NCBI GenBank assembly: GCA_903859205.1
Contig: CAIOLM010000007.1
Coordinates: forward strand, 1-64,000
Length of the DNA stretch: 64,000 nucleotides
Reading direction: 5' to 3'
DNA from: an uncultured Microbacteriaceae bacterium
GTDB taxonomy: Bacteria > Actinomycetota > Actinomycetes > Actinomycetales > Microbacteriaceae
Part shown: positions 9,331 to 21,061 of the stretch, one piece after another
Position numbering within the stretch: the stretch's first letter is position 1
Layout of the letters: each line of letters starts with the position of its first letter
Program-made: the position numbers and the translations under genes
Notes under the pieces: generated by a model
Told to the model about the DNA's origin: nothing
The model's input: only the letters and a program-made list of their open reading frames with translations
The model's database searches: none

Positions 9331-11118
9331 ATGTCTGAAGAAACATCCGCACCTGCCAAGAAGACCAAGACGTCGACAATCTCGGGCGCCGAAGCTGTTG
9401 TTCGTTCGCTCGAACTGCTCGGTGTTACCGATGTGTTCGGTCTGCCCGGCGGCGCAATCCTGCCTGTTTATGACCCGCTCATGGACACCTCGAAGATTCG
9501 CCACATTCTGGTTCGCCACGAGCAGGGTGCTGGTCACGCTGCCGAGGGCTATGCATCCGCTACCGGCAAGGTCGGTGTTTGCATTGCAACCTCCGGCCCG
9601 GGCGCTACCAACCTGGTAACGGCCATCGCCGACGCCTACATGGACTCGGTGCCCATGCTGGCCATCACCGGTCAGGTGTTCAGTCACCTCATGGGAACCG
9701 ACGCGTTCCAAGAGGCTGACATCGTCGGCATCACCATGCCCATCACCAAGCACTCGATCTTGGTGACCAAGGCTGAAGACATCCCCGGCGCGCTCGCCGC
9801 GGCCTACGAAATTGCCGGCACCGGTCGTCCGGGCCCGGTTCTCGTTGACATCACCAAGGATGCCCAGCAGAACGAGCTTGAATTCAGCTGGCCTCCCGTG
9901 GTTGACCTGCCCGGCTACCGTCCGGTCACGAAGGCCCACGGCAAGCAGATTCAGGCCGCAGCCGAACTCATCGCCGCTTCGAAGAAGCCCGTCTTCTACG
10001 TCGGTGGTGGAATCGTTCGCGCCAACGCTGCCGCCGAACTTAAGGCTCTCGTCGAGCTGGTTGGCGCGCCCGTCGTCACCACGCTGATGGCGCGCGGTGC
10101 ATTCCCTGACTCGCACAAGCAGAACCTCGGCATGCCCGGCATGCACGGAACGGTTCCTGCTGTTCTCGCGCTGCAAGAGGCGGACCTTCTCATCACGCTC
10201 GGTGCTCGTTTCGACGACCGCGTGACAGGCAAGGCTGCGCTCTTCGCGCAGAACGCACAGGTCATTCACGTCGACATCGATCCGGCCGAGATCGGCAAGA
10301 TTCGGGCCGCCGAGGTTCCTATCGTGGGCGACTTGAAAGACGTTATTCCTGACCTGGCCGACGCTTTTAGGGCCGAGGTAGGCAAGAAGAAGCTCGACAT
10401 CGATGCATGGTGGTCGCGCATCAACGGACTGACCGAGGAATACCCCCTGGGCTACGACGAGCCGCACGACGGCCTGCTCGCGCCTCAATACGTCATCTCG
10501 CGCATTGGTGAGCTCAGCGGGCCCGAGGCGATTTACGCCGCGGGTGTTGGCCAGCACCAGATGTGGGCTGCCCAGTTCATCAAGTACGAGCGCCCCAATG
10601 CGTGGCTCAACTCGGGCGGCGCCGGAACCATGGGTTACTCAGTTCCCGCTGCAATGGGAGCCAAGGTCGCGGAGCCCAACCGCACGGTGTGGGCCATCGA
10701 CGGCGACGGATGTTTCCAGATGACCAACCAGGAGTTGGCCACCTGCACGCTCAACAACATCCCCATCAAAGTTGCGATTATCAACAACTCGTCATTGGGA
10801 ATGGTGCGCCAGTGGCAGACCCTGTTCTACGACTCGCGCTATTCGAACACGAACCTGAACACCGGACACGACACTGTTCGCGTGCCCGACTTCGTCAAGC
10901 TTGCTGACGCGTACGGCGCCTTGGGCATTCGCGTTGAGAAGGCCGAAGATGTTGATGCAGCCATCAAGCTCGCCCTCGAGACGAACGACCGTCCGGTTGT
11001 TATCGACTTCGTGGTGAGCGCCGACGCGATGGTGTGGCCGATGGTTCCGCAGGGCGTGAGCAACAGCTATGTGCAGTACGCCCGAGATCATGCACCGGTT
11101 TGGGATGGTGAGGAGTAA
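9331..11118 (+). CDS. ilvB: Acetolactate synthase, large catalytic subunit
   Basis: 595 residues. ThDP-dependent condensation of pyruvate with pyruvate or 2-ketobutyrate, the committed step of branched-chain amino acid synthesis. The activating glutamate lies in [14 protein letters not shown], and the ThDP/Mg motif GDGCFQMT...[12 protein letters not shown] is in the C-terminal domain, the latter typical of anabolic synthases. AAGGACC precedes the ATG. It is followed after 3 nt by its regulatory subunit, implying stoichiometric expression. Confidence 0.97.
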   Translation: MSEETSAPAKKTKTSTISGAEAVVRSLELLGVTDVFGLPGGAILPVYDPLMDTSKIRHILVRHEQGAGHAAEGYASATGKVGVCIATSGPGATNLVTAIADAYMDSVPMLAITGQVFSHLMGTDAFQEADIVGITMPITKHSILVTKAEDIPGALAAAYEIAGTGRPGPVLVDITKDAQQNELEFSWPPVVDLPGYRPVTKAHGKQIQAAAELIAASKKPVFYVGGGIVRANAAAELKALVELVGAPVVTTLMARGAFPDSHKQNLGMPGMHGTVPAVLALQEADLLITLGARFDDRVTGKAALFAQNAQVIHVDIDPAEIGKIRAAEVPIVGDLKDVIPDLADAFRAEVGKKKLDIDAWWSRINGLTEEYPLGYDEPHDGLLAPQYVISRIGELSGPEAIYAAGVGQHQMWAAQFIKYERPNAWLNSGGAGTMGYSVPAAMGAKVAEPNRTVWAIDGDGCFQMTNQELATCTLNNIPIKVAIINNSSLGMVRQWQTLFYDSRYSNTNLNTGHDTVRVPDFVKLADAYGALGIRVEKAEDVDAAIKLALETNDRPVVIDFVVSADAMVWPMVPQGVSNSYVQYARDHAPVWDGEE

Positions 11119-11121
11119 ATC

Positions 11122-12700
<1,579 letters not shown>

Positions 12701-12728
12701 TCTCCTGACGTCCTAAACATCGAAAGGG

Positions 12729-12746
12729 ATGCGCCCTGAAGGCGCG
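12729..12746 (+). terminator. Hairpin after ilvC (terminator or leader structure)
   Basis: GCGCC at 12732-12736 pairs with GGCGC at 12742-12746 around a CTGAA loop, extendable by a few pairs. No T-run follows, so it is not a classic intrinsic terminator. It sits directly between ilvC and the start of the next gene and could influence that gene's translation. Confidence 0.35.
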
Positions 12747-12752
12747 TCGCAT

Positions 12753-13277
12753 ATGGAAAACACCGACGATGATGCCCTGAACTGGGCTGGCGACGACGCT
12801 CGCCAGCGCGGGGGCGGCACGTGGAGTGTTCCCGAGCGACGCAAGGGCGCATCCCTTTCGCCATCTTCCGATGGAACAGGTGAGCCGACCACAGGAACCC
12901 CGCCGACGACGGATGTCGACGTGACCAAGGTGATTGAGCCTGCCGAAACCCCGCAGGCCGAGACGGACGCAGAGCCCAAGCGCTCGACGGTCGGCGACTC
13001 CGTCGCCCTCATCGCTACGGGCATCTTGGCGGGTGTTTATCTGCTGTTCTCGATTGCGTGGTTGATTACCGCCCTGCGGGACCCCATCAAAATTGCGGAC
13101 CCCATAGCGAACTTCATGTTCGACCTTGGTCTGTGGCTCGCAGTTGCCGCCGGACCTATGCTTTTCGCGTCGGTATTCGTGGCCGGTCGCGGCCGAGGGC
13201 GCATATTCCGACTGGTCTTGCTTATTGTCGGGGTGCTCGTTCTCATCCCGTGGCCTTACTTTTCGTGGGGGCGATGA
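12753..13277 (+). CDS. Hypothetical membrane protein with disordered N-terminus
   Basis: About 174 residues from ATG 12753; an ATG at 12729 would add eight. Residues 1-75 are polar, rich in Thr, Pro, Asp and Glu, and look disordered. Three hydrophobic helices then follow (about 82-105, 118-140 and 148-168), ending IPWPYFSWGR. No family recognised. The stop overlaps the next gene's ATG (ATGA), so the two probably make a membrane-protein pair. Its location between ilvC and serA gives no clear role. Confidence 0.7.
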   Translation: MENTDDDALNWAGDDARQRGGGTWSVPERRKGASLSPSSDGTGEPTTGTPPTTDVDVTKVIEPAETPQAETDAEPKRSTVGDSVALIATGILAGVYLLFSIAWLITALRDPIKIADPIANFMFDLGLWLAVAAGPMLFASVFVAGRGRGRIFRLVLLIVGVLVLIPWPYFSWGR

Positions 13278-13711
13278 GTGTGAGTGAAACCACAACGACG
13301 AATCCTGAGCGTGCCCGCTCGGGCCCGTGGGCGTTCAACACCATCGCGCGGCTTGTCGTGACCGTGGTGTTCTTTGTGCTTTTCGGCCTCGTCTACGCCT
13401 ACAACACATGGGCTGGCTGGGGCAACTTTCTCGGCATTCAAAATCAGCGTCTTCAGCTCGGACTAAACCTCACCGGGCTCGGCTGGTTCGTCATCATCGC
13501 CGATGTCGTCATCCCGGCACTCGTCTACATCGGTATCTTCTTGGCGTTCTTCATTCATGCGGTTCTGGCTGTGCGCAATGTTCGTCCAATGCGCGTGTGG
13601 CTGTGGTTGTGGTTGCTCGTCATCGGGCTCGTCGTGGTTGCGGTTGTGAACCTTGATTTGGTGCTCGGCGTCTCGCAGTACGCGATATTTGACACCACAT
13701 CCGCTGGCTAG
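13274..13711 (+). CDS. Hypothetical membrane protein
   Basis: 145 residues from ATG 13274, overlapping the previous stop by 4 nt. A polar N-terminus (MSVSETTTTNPERARSG) is followed by three strongly hydrophobic stretches (about residues 22-45, 67-97 and 107-130). No catalytic motif is visible. The coupling to the preceding membrane protein suggests a two-component membrane complex. A longer reading of the frame exists upstream but lies inside the neighbouring gene. Confidence 0.65.
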   Translation: MSVSETTTTNPERARSGPWAFNTIARLVVTVVFFVLFGLVYAYNTWAGWGNFLGIQNQRLQLGLNLTGLGWFVIIADVVIPALVYIGIFLAFFIHAVLAVRNVRPMRVWLWLWLLVIGLVVVAVVNLDLVLGVSQYAIFDTTSAG

Positions 13712-13790
13712 ACTTGACCCATAGATTTTCTGCCCTGCGGGCAGGCTTGCTAGTCCGTTTTGTGCTCGTTCCCATCGTTAGGAATTGTTA

Positions 13791-15383
13791 GTGACCAAGC
13801 CCATCGTGCTGATCGCCGAAGAACTCTCGCCCGCCACCATCGATGCCCTGGGCCCCGATTTTGACGTGCGCACTGTTGACGGAACTGACCGTCCGGCTCT
13901 GCTCGAGTCGGTGCACGCGGCATCTGCGATTCTGGTTCGTTCGGCGACTCAGGTCGACGCAGAGGTCATCAGCGCTGCCCCCAACCTCAAAGTGATTGCT
14001 CGCGCCGGCGTTGGTCTCGACAACGTTGATATCAAGGCAGCTACCACGGCCGGCGTCATGGTCGTCAATGCGCCTACGTCCAACATCATTTCTGCCGCAG
14101 AACTGACGGTCGGTCATATTTTGAGCCTTGCTCGCCACATTCCGGCGGCGCACGCAGCGTTGGCTCAGGGGCAGTGGAAGCGGAGCCAGTACACCGGCAC
14201 GGAGCTTTACGAAAAGACCATCGGCATTATTGGCCTGGGCCGCATCGGCGCGCTCATCACCGAACGCCTCAAGGCATTCGGCACGAGCGTTGTCGCCTAC
14301 GACCCCTATGTCACATCTGCTCGCGCACAGCAGCTGGGTGTCACGCTGCTTACTCTCGACGAACTGCTCGAACAGAGTGATTTCATTACGATTCACATGC
14401 CCAAGACCCCCGAGACAACCGGCATGATCAGCACCGCCCAACTCAAGAAGATGAAGAACACCGCATACGTCGTAAACGTTGCTCGCGGGGGCCTCATTGA
14501 TGAGGATGCGCTCTACACCGCGCTCACTACTGGTGTTATCGCAGGTGCAGGACTTGACGTGTTCGTCAGCGAACCCCCCAAGGATTCACCGCTGCTTGCC
14601 CTCCCCAACGTTGTGGTCACCCCGCACCTGGGTGCATCCACCGACGAAGCTCAGGAGAAGGCCGGTGTTGCCGTCGCGAAGTCGGTTCGCCTTGCCCTCT
14701 CGGGTGAGCTCGTTCCTGATGCCGTCAACGTTGCCGGCGGCGTCATCGACCCTCAGGTTCGCCCGGGCATTGGTCTGGTCGAAAAACTCGGACAGGTCTT
14801 CTCCGGCTTGGCTCAGTCGAGCCCGCTCACCAGTGTCGACATCGAAGTTCGCGGTGAAATCTCAAACCTCGACGTTTCCGTGCTCAAGCTTTCGGCGCTC
14901 AAGGGCATCTTCAAGAATGTGGTTAGCGAGTCTGTGTCGTACGTCAACGCCCCGCTTCTGGCTGAGCAGCGGGGCATCGAGGTGCGCCTGCTCACTGACG
15001 CAGAGTCGGCCGACTACCGCAACGTGATTTCTCTTCGCGGGGCCCTCAGCGACGGTACTCAAATTTCTGTCTCGGGAACCCTCGTGGGAACCAAGCAGAA
15101 CGAAAAGGTCATCGAAATCAACGGCTATGAAGTTGACTTGCCGATTGACGACCACATGATTGTGATGCAGTACACCGACCGCCCCGGAATCGTTGCCGTG
15201 TACGGCAAGGAGTTTGGCGACGCACAGATCAACATCGCCGGTATGCAGATTTCGCGCCAGAAGCTCGGCGGCACGGCTTTGTCTGTGCTCACCGTTGATT
15301 CCCACGTTCCTGCAGGCATTCTCGAGAAGGTGCGCAAAGCCATCAAGGCCGACGTCATGCTCGAGATCGACATCACCGACTAA
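13791..15383 (+). CDS. serA: D-3-phosphoglycerate dehydrogenase
   Basis: 530 residues. First step of serine synthesis, oxidising 3-phosphoglycerate with NAD+. Landmarks: [11 protein letters not shown] nucleotide-binding loop, [12 protein letters not shown] with the catalytic region, [10 protein letters not shown] with the active-site His, an intervening domain, and a C-terminal ACT domain ([15 protein letters not shown], last 75 residues). This is the long actinobacterial/type I form. The GTG at 13791 is preferred over TTG 13785 because AGGA lies 7 nt before it. The following leuB starts 17 nt after the stop. Confidence 0.95.
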   Translation: MTKPIVLIAEELSPATIDALGPDFDVRTVDGTDRPALLESVHAASAILVRSATQVDAEVISAAPNLKVIARAGVGLDNVDIKAATTAGVMVVNAPTSNIISAAELTVGHILSLARHIPAAHAALAQGQWKRSQYTGTELYEKTIGIIGLGRIGALITERLKAFGTSVVAYDPYVTSARAQQLGVTLLTLDELLEQSDFITIHMPKTPETTGMISTAQLKKMKNTAYVVNVARGGLIDEDALYTALTTGVIAGAGLDVFVSEPPKDSPLLALPNVVVTPHLGASTDEAQEKAGVAVAKSVRLALSGELVPDAVNVAGGVIDPQVRPGIGLVEKLGQVFSGLAQSSPLTSVDIEVRGEISNLDVSVLKLSALKGIFKNVVSESVSYVNAPLLAEQRGIEVRLLTDAESADYRNVISLRGALSDGTQISVSGTLVGTKQNEKVIEINGYEVDLPIDDHMIVMQYTDRPGIVAVYGKEFGDAQINIAGMQISRQKLGGTALSVLTVDSHVPAGILEKVRKAIKADVMLEIDITD

Positions 15384-15400
15384 CTCACGAAAGAGGCACC

Positions 15401-16453
15401 ATGGCTCGCACGCTCAAGCTCGCTGTCATCCCCGGTGACGGCATTGGTCCCGAGGTCATCGCCGAGGCGGTCAAGGTGCTCGATGCGGTCACTCCGCGCA
15501 CTTCGCTGACAATCGATAAGACGGCCTTCAAGCTCGGCGCCGAGCGTTACTTGGCCACCGGCGACGTGCTCAGCGACGACGACCTGCTCGAAATCTCCCA
15601 GCACGACGCAATCCTGCTCGGAGCTGTCGGCGGCGTGCCCGGTGACACTCGTATTCCCGCGGGAATCATTGAGCGTGGCCTGTTGCTCAAGTTGCGCTTC
15701 AGCCTTGACCACTATGTGAACCTGCGCCCGACGCGCATTTTCCCGGGGGTAACGAGCCCGCTGGGTAACCCTGGCGAGGTTGACTTCATCGTCGTGCGCG
15801 AAGGAACCGAGGGCCCATACGTGGGCAACGGCGGAACCTTCCGAGCCGGCACCGACCAAGAAATCGGCAACGAACTCTCAATCAACACCGCACACGGTGT
15901 CGAGCGCGTCGTTCGCTACGCCTTCGAGCTCGCTGCGAAGCGCCCGCGTAAGAAGCTGACTTGGGTTCACAAGACCAACGTTCTGGTGAACGCCGGCGGA
16001 CTGTGGACGCGCATCGTCAAGAAGGTCGCTGCCGAGTACCCGAGCGTAAGCGTCGACTACCTGCACGTGGATGCAGCGACGATCTTCTTCGTCACCGACC
16101 CCGCTCGCTTCGACGTCATCGTGACCGACAACCTTTTTGGTGACATCCTTACCGACCTCGCCGGTGCAATCAGCGGCGGAATCGGTCTTGCTGCTTCCGG
16201 AAACATTAACCCGACCAACGTGTTCCCAAGTATGTTCGAGCCCGTTCACGGTTCGGCTCCCGACATCGCCGGGCAGCAAAAGGCCGACCCGACCGCGGCA
16301 ATTTTGTCGGTTGCCATCATGCTGGACCACTTTGGTGAGCCCGAGGCAGCGGCGGCTATCGAACAGGCTGTCACAGACGACTTGGCGGCTCGCGGTGGCG
16401 AAAAGCGCACCACGACCGAGATCGGCGACGCTATCGTCGCAAGGCTCGCCTAA
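15401..16453 (+). CDS. leuB: 3-Isopropylmalate dehydrogenase
   Basis: 350 residues. NAD+-dependent oxidative decarboxylation in leucine synthesis. [17 protein letters not shown] opens the protein, VREGTEGPY and the [13 protein letters not shown] metal/substrate motif (about residue 240) are intact, and [13 protein letters not shown] lies near the adenine site. AAGAGG precedes ATG 15401. It sits apart from leuC and leuD (33503-35526), and leuA is not in the window. Confidence 0.95.
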   Translation: MARTLKLAVIPGDGIGPEVIAEAVKVLDAVTPRTSLTIDKTAFKLGAERYLATGDVLSDDDLLEISQHDAILLGAVGGVPGDTRIPAGIIERGLLLKLRFSLDHYVNLRPTRIFPGVTSPLGNPGEVDFIVVREGTEGPYVGNGGTFRAGTDQEIGNELSINTAHGVERVVRYAFELAAKRPRKKLTWVHKTNVLVNAGGLWTRIVKKVAAEYPSVSVDYLHVDAATIFFVTDPARFDVIVTDNLFGDILTDLAGAISGGIGLAASGNINPTNVFPSMFEPVHGSAPDIAGQQKADPTAAILSVAIMLDHFGEPEAAAAIEQAVTDDLAARGGEKRTTTEIGDAIVARLA

Positions 16454-16500
16454 AGCACTCTCGACAGCGAAACTAGAACTACCCGACTAAAGGACACCCC

Positions 16501-17613
16501 ATGGCAGCTCAGGACACGACGTCGTTTCCGCTCAGCTATAACCTGACGCCAAGCACGGCTGCGCGCGCAGAGGCCGAACGTGAGGCGATTCTGGCAGACC
16601 CCGGTTTCGGTAAGCACTTCACTGATCACATGGTTGTCGTTGACTGGGATGTCACCGAGGGCTGGCACGACGCTCGAGTGGTTCCCTACGGTCCGCTCCA
16701 GATGGACCCCGCGTCAGCTGTTCTGCACTACGCCCAAGAGGTCTTCGAGGGACTCAAGGCTTACCGTCACGCCGATGGCTCAATCTGGACGTTCCGTCCC
16801 GAAGCCAACGCTCGCCGACTGCAGCGCTCAGCCCACCGTCTTGCTCTGCCCGAGTTGAGCGTCGACGACTTCATTGAGTCACTGCGTCAGCTCATCGCTC
16901 TTGATGGCGATTGGGTTCCCTCGGCGCCCGAGACAAGCTTGTACATTCGCCCTTTCATGTTTGCCAACGAGACGTTCCTTGGTGTGCGTGCTGCCCACCG
17001 CGTGGCCTACTACGTCATCGCGAGCCCCGCCGGCGCTTACTTTGCTCAGGGCGTGGCTCCCGTCAAGATTTGGCTGTCGACCGAGTACTCGCGCGCCGGT
17101 CGTGGCGGCACGGGTGCCGCCAAGTGCGGCGGAAACTACGCCTCGTCGCTGCTCCCTCAGGTTGAGGCATACGAAAACGGATGCGCTCAGGTGCTCTTCC
17201 TCGACAGCGAGTCTGGCGAACACATCGACGAGCTCGGCGGAATGAACATCTTCTTCGTGCACAAGAGCGGCAAACTCGTAACCCCCGCGCTCACCGGAGC
17301 CATCCTCGAGGGCATCACGCGTGACAGCGTGATCACGCTGGCGAAAGACCGCGGCCTTGAGGTCGAGGAGCGTCACGTCTCGATCAACGAGTGGAAAGAA
17401 GGCGTGGCCTCGGGCGAAATCACTGAGGTCTTCGCTTGTGGCACAGCGGCCGTGATCACCCCCATCGGCCAGCTGCTCGGCAACGGCCTGTCCATCGGAG
17501 ATGCCGATGCCCCCGCGGGCGAGCTCACGATGAGCCTGCGCAAAGAGCTGACCGACATCCAGTACGGCCGTTTGCCCGACCGCCACGGCTGGTTGACGAG
17601 GCTCGACGCCTAA
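16501..17613 (+). CDS. ilvE: Branched-chain amino acid aminotransferase
   Basis: 370 residues, fold-type IV PLP enzyme making the final transamination of valine, leucine and isoleucine. It is the longer, eukaryote-like BCAT form. The PLP lysine is in [12 protein letters not shown], and [10 protein letters not shown] and [13 protein letters not shown] bind the cofactor phosphate. The stop overlaps the gltX start (TAATG), implying coupled translation. ATG 16501 follows AAAGGAC. Confidence 0.95.
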   Translation: MAAQDTTSFPLSYNLTPSTAARAEAEREAILADPGFGKHFTDHMVVVDWDVTEGWHDARVVPYGPLQMDPASAVLHYAQEVFEGLKAYRHADGSIWTFRPEANARRLQRSAHRLALPELSVDDFIESLRQLIALDGDWVPSAPETSLYIRPFMFANETFLGVRAAHRVAYYVIASPAGAYFAQGVAPVKIWLSTEYSRAGRGGTGAAKCGGNYASSLLPQVEAYENGCAQVLFLDSESGEHIDELGGMNIFFVHKSGKLVTPALTGAILEGITRDSVITLAKDRGLEVEERHVSINEWKEGVASGEITEVFACGTAAVITPIGQLLGNGLSIGDADAPAGELTMSLRKELTDIQYGRLPDRHGWLTRLDA

Positions 17614-19121
17614 TGACGAGCAACTACCTGGTTTCGACCGCAACGGGCAGTGATGTTCGGGTTCGCTTTTGCCCTTCGCCGACCGGAACGCCCCACGTCG
17701 GACTGGTGCGCACTGCCCTGTTCAACTGGGCTTACGCGCGCCACACCGGCGGCAAGTTCATCTTTCGCATCGAAGACACCGACGAGGCTCGCGACAGCGA
17801 AGAATCCTACGAACAAATCATCGAGGCGCTGAGCTGGCTCGGACTCAACTGGGACGAGGGCATCAATGTGGGCGGCCCGCACGAGCCCTACCGCCAGTCA
17901 CAGCGTTACGACATCTATTCCAAGGTCGTCGAGACGCTCAAAGAGACCGGTCACGTTTACGAGAGTTTCTCAACCCCCGAAGAGATCGAAGCGCGCAACA
18001 AAGCGCGGGGCCTCGACCCCAAGGTTGGCTACGACAACTTCGATCGCGATCTGACCGACGAACAGAAGGCCGCGTTCCGAGCCGAGGGTCGCGAGCCGGC
18101 CCTGCGCCTTCGGGTTCCCGACGAAGACATCACCTTCGATGATCTCGTGCGCGGCGAGATTACCTTTCCTGCCGGCAGCTTTCCCGACTTCGTCGTGGTG
18201 CGACCGAACGGGCATCCGCTGTACACACTGGTCAACCCGGTCGACGATGCCATTATGCAGATTACGCACGTTCTGCGCGGCGAAGACCTGCTCTCATCGA
18301 CGCCCCGTCAGATTGCGCTCTACCGCGCGCTGATTGACGCCGGGTTCGCGACCCATGTTCCTCGCTTCGGTCACCTGCCCTATGTCATGGGGGAGGGCAA
18401 CAAGAAGCTCTCGAAGCGCGATCCCGAGTCGAATCTGTTCCACCACCGCGACCGCGGCTTCATCCCCGAGGGCTTGATCAACTACCTGGCCCTGCTGGGC
18501 TGGTCGCTAACCCACGACCGCGATGTTTTCTCGCTCAAAGAGATGGTCAAGGCGTTCGACGTCGCTGACGTGAACCCCAACCCGGCGCGCTTTGACCTCA
18601 AGAAGGCCGACGCCATCAACGGTGACCACATCCGTCTTCTCAAAGAAGACGATTTCTCCGCGCGAATGGTGCCGTACCTCCAGGCCGCTAACGTATTCGG
18701 CGCGACGCCCACCGGTGCAGAGCTTGAGATTCTCGCTCAAGCGGCCCCGCTGGTGCAGACCCGCATGAATGTGCTGAGTGAAGCTCCCGGCCTGCTCGCG
18801 TTCTTGTTCACGCCGACTGCCGACCTTGAATTTGCTGAGGATGCGCGGGCCAGCTTGCCAGACAACAGCGCCGAGGTCCTCGCTGCGGGCCTCGAAGCGC
18901 TCGAAGCCGTTGCAGCCGATAACTGGCGAACAGAGGCTATTCAGGCAGCGTTGCAGACCGCGCTCATCGACACACTTGAACTCAAGCCACGCATCGCCTT
19001 CGGACCGCTCCGCGTGGGTATCTCGGGTCAGCGCATCTCACCACCACTGTTCGAGTCCATGGAGATTCTGGGCAAGGTCGACACCCTCGCGCGTCTGACC
19101 AAGCTGGCGGCATTGCTGTAG
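17613..19121 (+). CDS. gltX: Glutamyl-tRNA synthetase
   Basis: 502 residues, class I synthetase. [14 protein letters not shown] is the HIGH-equivalent motif near residue 20 and KKLSKRD the KMSKS-equivalent near 265. The start ATG overlaps the ilvE stop by one base (TAATG). The frame is open further upstream but that part lies within ilvE. In actinobacteria GltX often charges both tRNA-Glu and tRNA-Gln, with GatCAB correction. A tRNA-Gln gene follows directly. Confidence 0.96.
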   Translation: MTSNYLVSTATGSDVRVRFCPSPTGTPHVGLVRTALFNWAYARHTGGKFIFRIEDTDEARDSEESYEQIIEALSWLGLNWDEGINVGGPHEPYRQSQRYDIYSKVVETLKETGHVYESFSTPEEIEARNKARGLDPKVGYDNFDRDLTDEQKAAFRAEGREPALRLRVPDEDITFDDLVRGEITFPAGSFPDFVVVRPNGHPLYTLVNPVDDAIMQITHVLRGEDLLSSTPRQIALYRALIDAGFATHVPRFGHLPYVMGEGNKKLSKRDPESNLFHHRDRGFIPEGLINYLALLGWSLTHDRDVFSLKEMVKAFDVADVNPNPARFDLKKADAINGDHIRLLKEDDFSARMVPYLQAANVFGATPTGAELEILAQAAPLVQTRMNVLSEAPGLLAFLFTPTADLEFAEDARASLPDNSAEVLAAGLEALEAVAADNWRTEAIQAALQTALIDTLELKPRIAFGPLRVGISGQRISPPLFESMEILGKVDTLARLTKLAALL

Positions 19122-19129
19122 GTCGCGTT

Positions 19130-19166
19130 TTGTCGCAGACCTCGGCGCTCGGCTAGACTGTCGTAG
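19130..19166 (+). promoter_or_regulatory. Promoter of the tRNA-Gln gene
   Basis: TTGTCG at 19130-19135, an 18-nt spacer and TAGACT at 19154-19159 form a sigma-70-type promoter just after the gltX stop, about 35 nt before mature tRNA-Gln. Confidence 0.6.
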
Positions 19167-19200
19167 TTGGTTTGGCTCGTCCGGCCGGCAAAAAATACCT

Positions 19201-19275
19201 TGGGGTATGGTGTAATTGGCAACACGGATGATTCTGGTTCATTTGTTCTTGGTTCGAGTCCAGGTACCCCAGCCA
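19201..19275 (+). tRNA. tRNA-Gln (anticodon CTG)
   Basis: Acceptor TGGGGTA pairs with TACCCCA (19265-19271), the anticodon loop reads CTG inside a GATGA/TCATT stem, the T-loop contains GGTTCGAGTCC, and CCA is encoded at 19273-19275. It decodes CAG. It has its own promoter and a hairpin terminator downstream. Confidence 0.95.
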
Positions 19276-19293
19276 TAAATTTCAAAAGAAAAA

Positions 19294-19333
19294 GCCCCGC
19301 CGAATGTATTCATCCGGACGGGGCGTTTTCTTT
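19294..19333 (+). terminator. Intrinsic terminator after tRNA-Gln
   Basis: GCCCCG (19294-19299) pairs with CGGGGC (19319-19324), with an inner interrupted stem capped by TATT, then TTTTCTTT. The A-rich 5' flank would let it also terminate the reverse-strand operon ending at 19380. Confidence 0.8.
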
Positions 19334-19379
19334 CGTGAGTAGTGGTTTCACCTTTTCAGGTAAAGCTGAAAACTGGCTG

Positions 19380-19841
19380 TTAGTTGCGCGGTGCGTAGAA
19401 GCGGTACAGGCCCTCAGCAACCACGGCCGGCTTCTCGCCGCCCTCGACCTCGACAGTCTGGGTCACGCCGAGCTGTATGCCACCCTTGACCTCGGTGATT
19501 GAGTCAATCTTGGCGTGCATGCGAATGCGCGAGTTCACGGGAACGGGAGCGACGAAGCGAACCTTGTCGAGTCCGTAGTTGACCTTTGTGTCGACGTCGG
19601 TGGCGTCGAGCAGCTCGCTCCACAGCGGAATAACCAGCGACAGGGTCAAAAAGCCGTGTGCGATCGGGGTTCCGAAGGGACCAGCGGCGGCACGCTCGGG
19701 GTCAACATGAATCCAGTTGTGGTCGTTCGTTGCCTCGGCAAACATGTTGATCTGCTCCTGCGTGACGGTGACGTACTCGCTGAAACCGAGATCCGCACCC
19801 TCCATGTCGAGGAGCTCGTTGTAGGTTACTGACTTTGCCAT
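19380..19841 (-). CDS. MaoC-type enoyl-CoA hydratase
   Basis: 153 residues. Hot-dog fold hydratase of the R-specific/MaoC family. The hydratase-2 motif is clear: ATNDHNWIHVDPERAA followed by FGTPIAHGFLTLSLV, with catalytic Asp and His in NDHNWIH. The expected reaction is reversible hydration of a trans-2-enoyl-CoA. The ATG at 19841 is preceded by AAAGAGA; an upstream extension of the frame lies in the neighbouring gene. It is the last gene of the operon SDR, amidohydrolase, acyl-CoA dehydrogenase, MaoC, so it would hydrate the dehydrogenase product before the SDR oxidises it. Confidence 0.88.
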   Translation of the reverse strand: MAKSVTYNELLDMEGADLGFSEYVTVTQEQINMFAEATNDHNWIHVDPERAAAGPFGTPIAHGFLTLSLVIPLWSELLDATDVDTKVNYGLDKVRFVAPVPVNSRIRMHAKIDSITEVKGGIQLGVTQTVEVEGGEKPAVVAEGLYRFYAPRN

Positions 19842-19885
19842 GGGTTCTCTTTCTATGGATGTTCTGAAGTGAGGTGAATCTGGAA

Positions 19886-21061
19886 TTACTTGAACGAGCC
19901 GATGCCGGTGATGGCCCGGCCCACAACGAGTGCGTTGATCTCGTGCGTTCCCTCGTAGGAATAAATCGCTTCTGCATCGGCAAAGAATCGGGCAACGTCG
20001 TAGTCGACCACGATTCCGTTGCCGCCGACGACCTCGCGAGCCAAGGCCACCGTCTCGCGCAACATCAGACATGTCTGCATCTTGGTCATCGACGAGTTCT
20101 CGTCGACGAAGATGCCGTCTTGCTGTTGCTGGGTGAGGCGCACGGTCATCGACAGGGCTGCTGTCAGGTTCGACAGCATGCGGGCAAGCTTTTCTTGAAT
20201 GAGTTGGAAGCTGGCGATGGGCTTGCCGAACTGTTCGCGCTCCATGACGTACTTGAGCGCGGCCTCGTAGGCTCCGGCCATGGCGCCACAGGCGATCCAT
20301 GAGACTAGCGAGCGCATGTTGCGCAGCAGTCCGGCAACATCGGCAAAGTTATTCACGTTCTGCAGGCGCATCTCGTCACTCACTTGAACATTCACCAGAT
20401 CGATGTCAGCGTTTTGCATGATCTTGAGCGCAAACTTGCCGGTGATCTTGGAGTAGCTGACGCCCGGGGCATCCTTGGGCACCAAGAAACACTTGACCTG
20501 ACCGTCGGCAACATCGCGAGCGAAGATGGCCAGCGTGTTGGCGGCAAAGACGCCACCAATCCAACGCTTATTGCCGTTGATGGTCCAAGTGTCACCGTTG
20601 CGCTCGGCGGTCGTAGCCAGGCCTCGAGCGATGTCGCTGCCGTGCTCGGCTTCTGTGAGGCAGAAGACACCGAACAGTTCGAACGACTGAATGAGCGGGT
20701 CCCACTTGGCAACCTGCTCGGCGCTAGCGCCGAGGTTCACGGTGGTGCGAAAGAGGCCGGCAACGGCGTTGTAGAACGTCGAGACGGATGCATCGCACCG
20801 GGCCAGCTCGAACGTGCGGAATCCGCTGAACAGTTCGGTCGGAGTCTCGCCGGCATCGCGAAGTTCAACCGGGTTCATCATGTCCAGGTCGACCAGGTGT
20901 GGGATGATCTGCTCGGGGAACTCGTCGCGCTGCCAGTAGTCGTTGACCAGCGGGCGAACGTGCTCATCGAGAGTCTTACGCAAACGCAGAATCGCTGCCT
21001 GCTCGGCCGGGCTCAGCAGCGAGCCAAAGTCGAACTGGTCAGAAGCGAAGAGTCGGGTCAT
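19886..21061 (-). CDS. Acyl-CoA dehydrogenase, glutaryl-CoA-dehydrogenase-like
   Basis: 391 residues. FAD flavoenzyme of the acyl-CoA dehydrogenase family. FCLTEAEHGSDIA and GNKRWIGG are FAD/substrate loop motifs. The C-terminal YEGTHEINALVVGRAITGI carries the catalytic Glu, and this form with ALVVGRAITG is close to glutaryl-CoA dehydrogenases. It may therefore dehydrogenate, and possibly decarboxylate, a dicarboxylyl- or branched/cyclic acyl-CoA; this is inference. Its ATG overlaps the stop of the amidohydrolase by one base (TAATG). It passes electrons to an electron-transfer flavoprotein not encoded here. Confidence 0.85.
   Translation of the reverse strand: MTRLFASDQFDFGSLLSPAEQAAILRLRKTLDEHVRPLVNDYWQRDEFPEQIIPHLVDLDMMNPVELRDAGETPTELFSGFRTFELARCDASVSTFYNAVAGLFRTTVNLGASAEQVAKWDPLIQSFELFGVFCLTEAEHGSDIARGLATTAERNGDTWTINGNKRWIGGVFAANTLAIFARDVADGQVKCFLVPKDAPGVSYSKITGKFALKIMQNADIDLVNVQVSDEMRLQNVNNFADVAGLLRNMRSLVSWIACGAMAGAYEAALKYVMEREQFGKPIASFQLIQEKLARMLSNLTAALSMTVRLTQQQQDGIFVDENSSMTKMQTCLMLRETVALAREVVGGNGIVVDYDVARFFADAEAIYSYEGTHEINALVVGRAITGIGSFK

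Noticed and set aside
9313-10557. A 414-codon reverse-strand open frame over ilvB, and similar ones over ilvC, ilvD and leuC
   Set aside because: Frames mirror third-position GC bias of the real genes and encode low-complexity Arg/Gly/Val-rich sequence.
13730-13744. CTGCCC-TGC-GGGCAG hairpin upstream of serA as a terminator
   Set aside because: No T-run follows it on either strand, and the loop is only three bases. It may be a leader structure but there is no further support.
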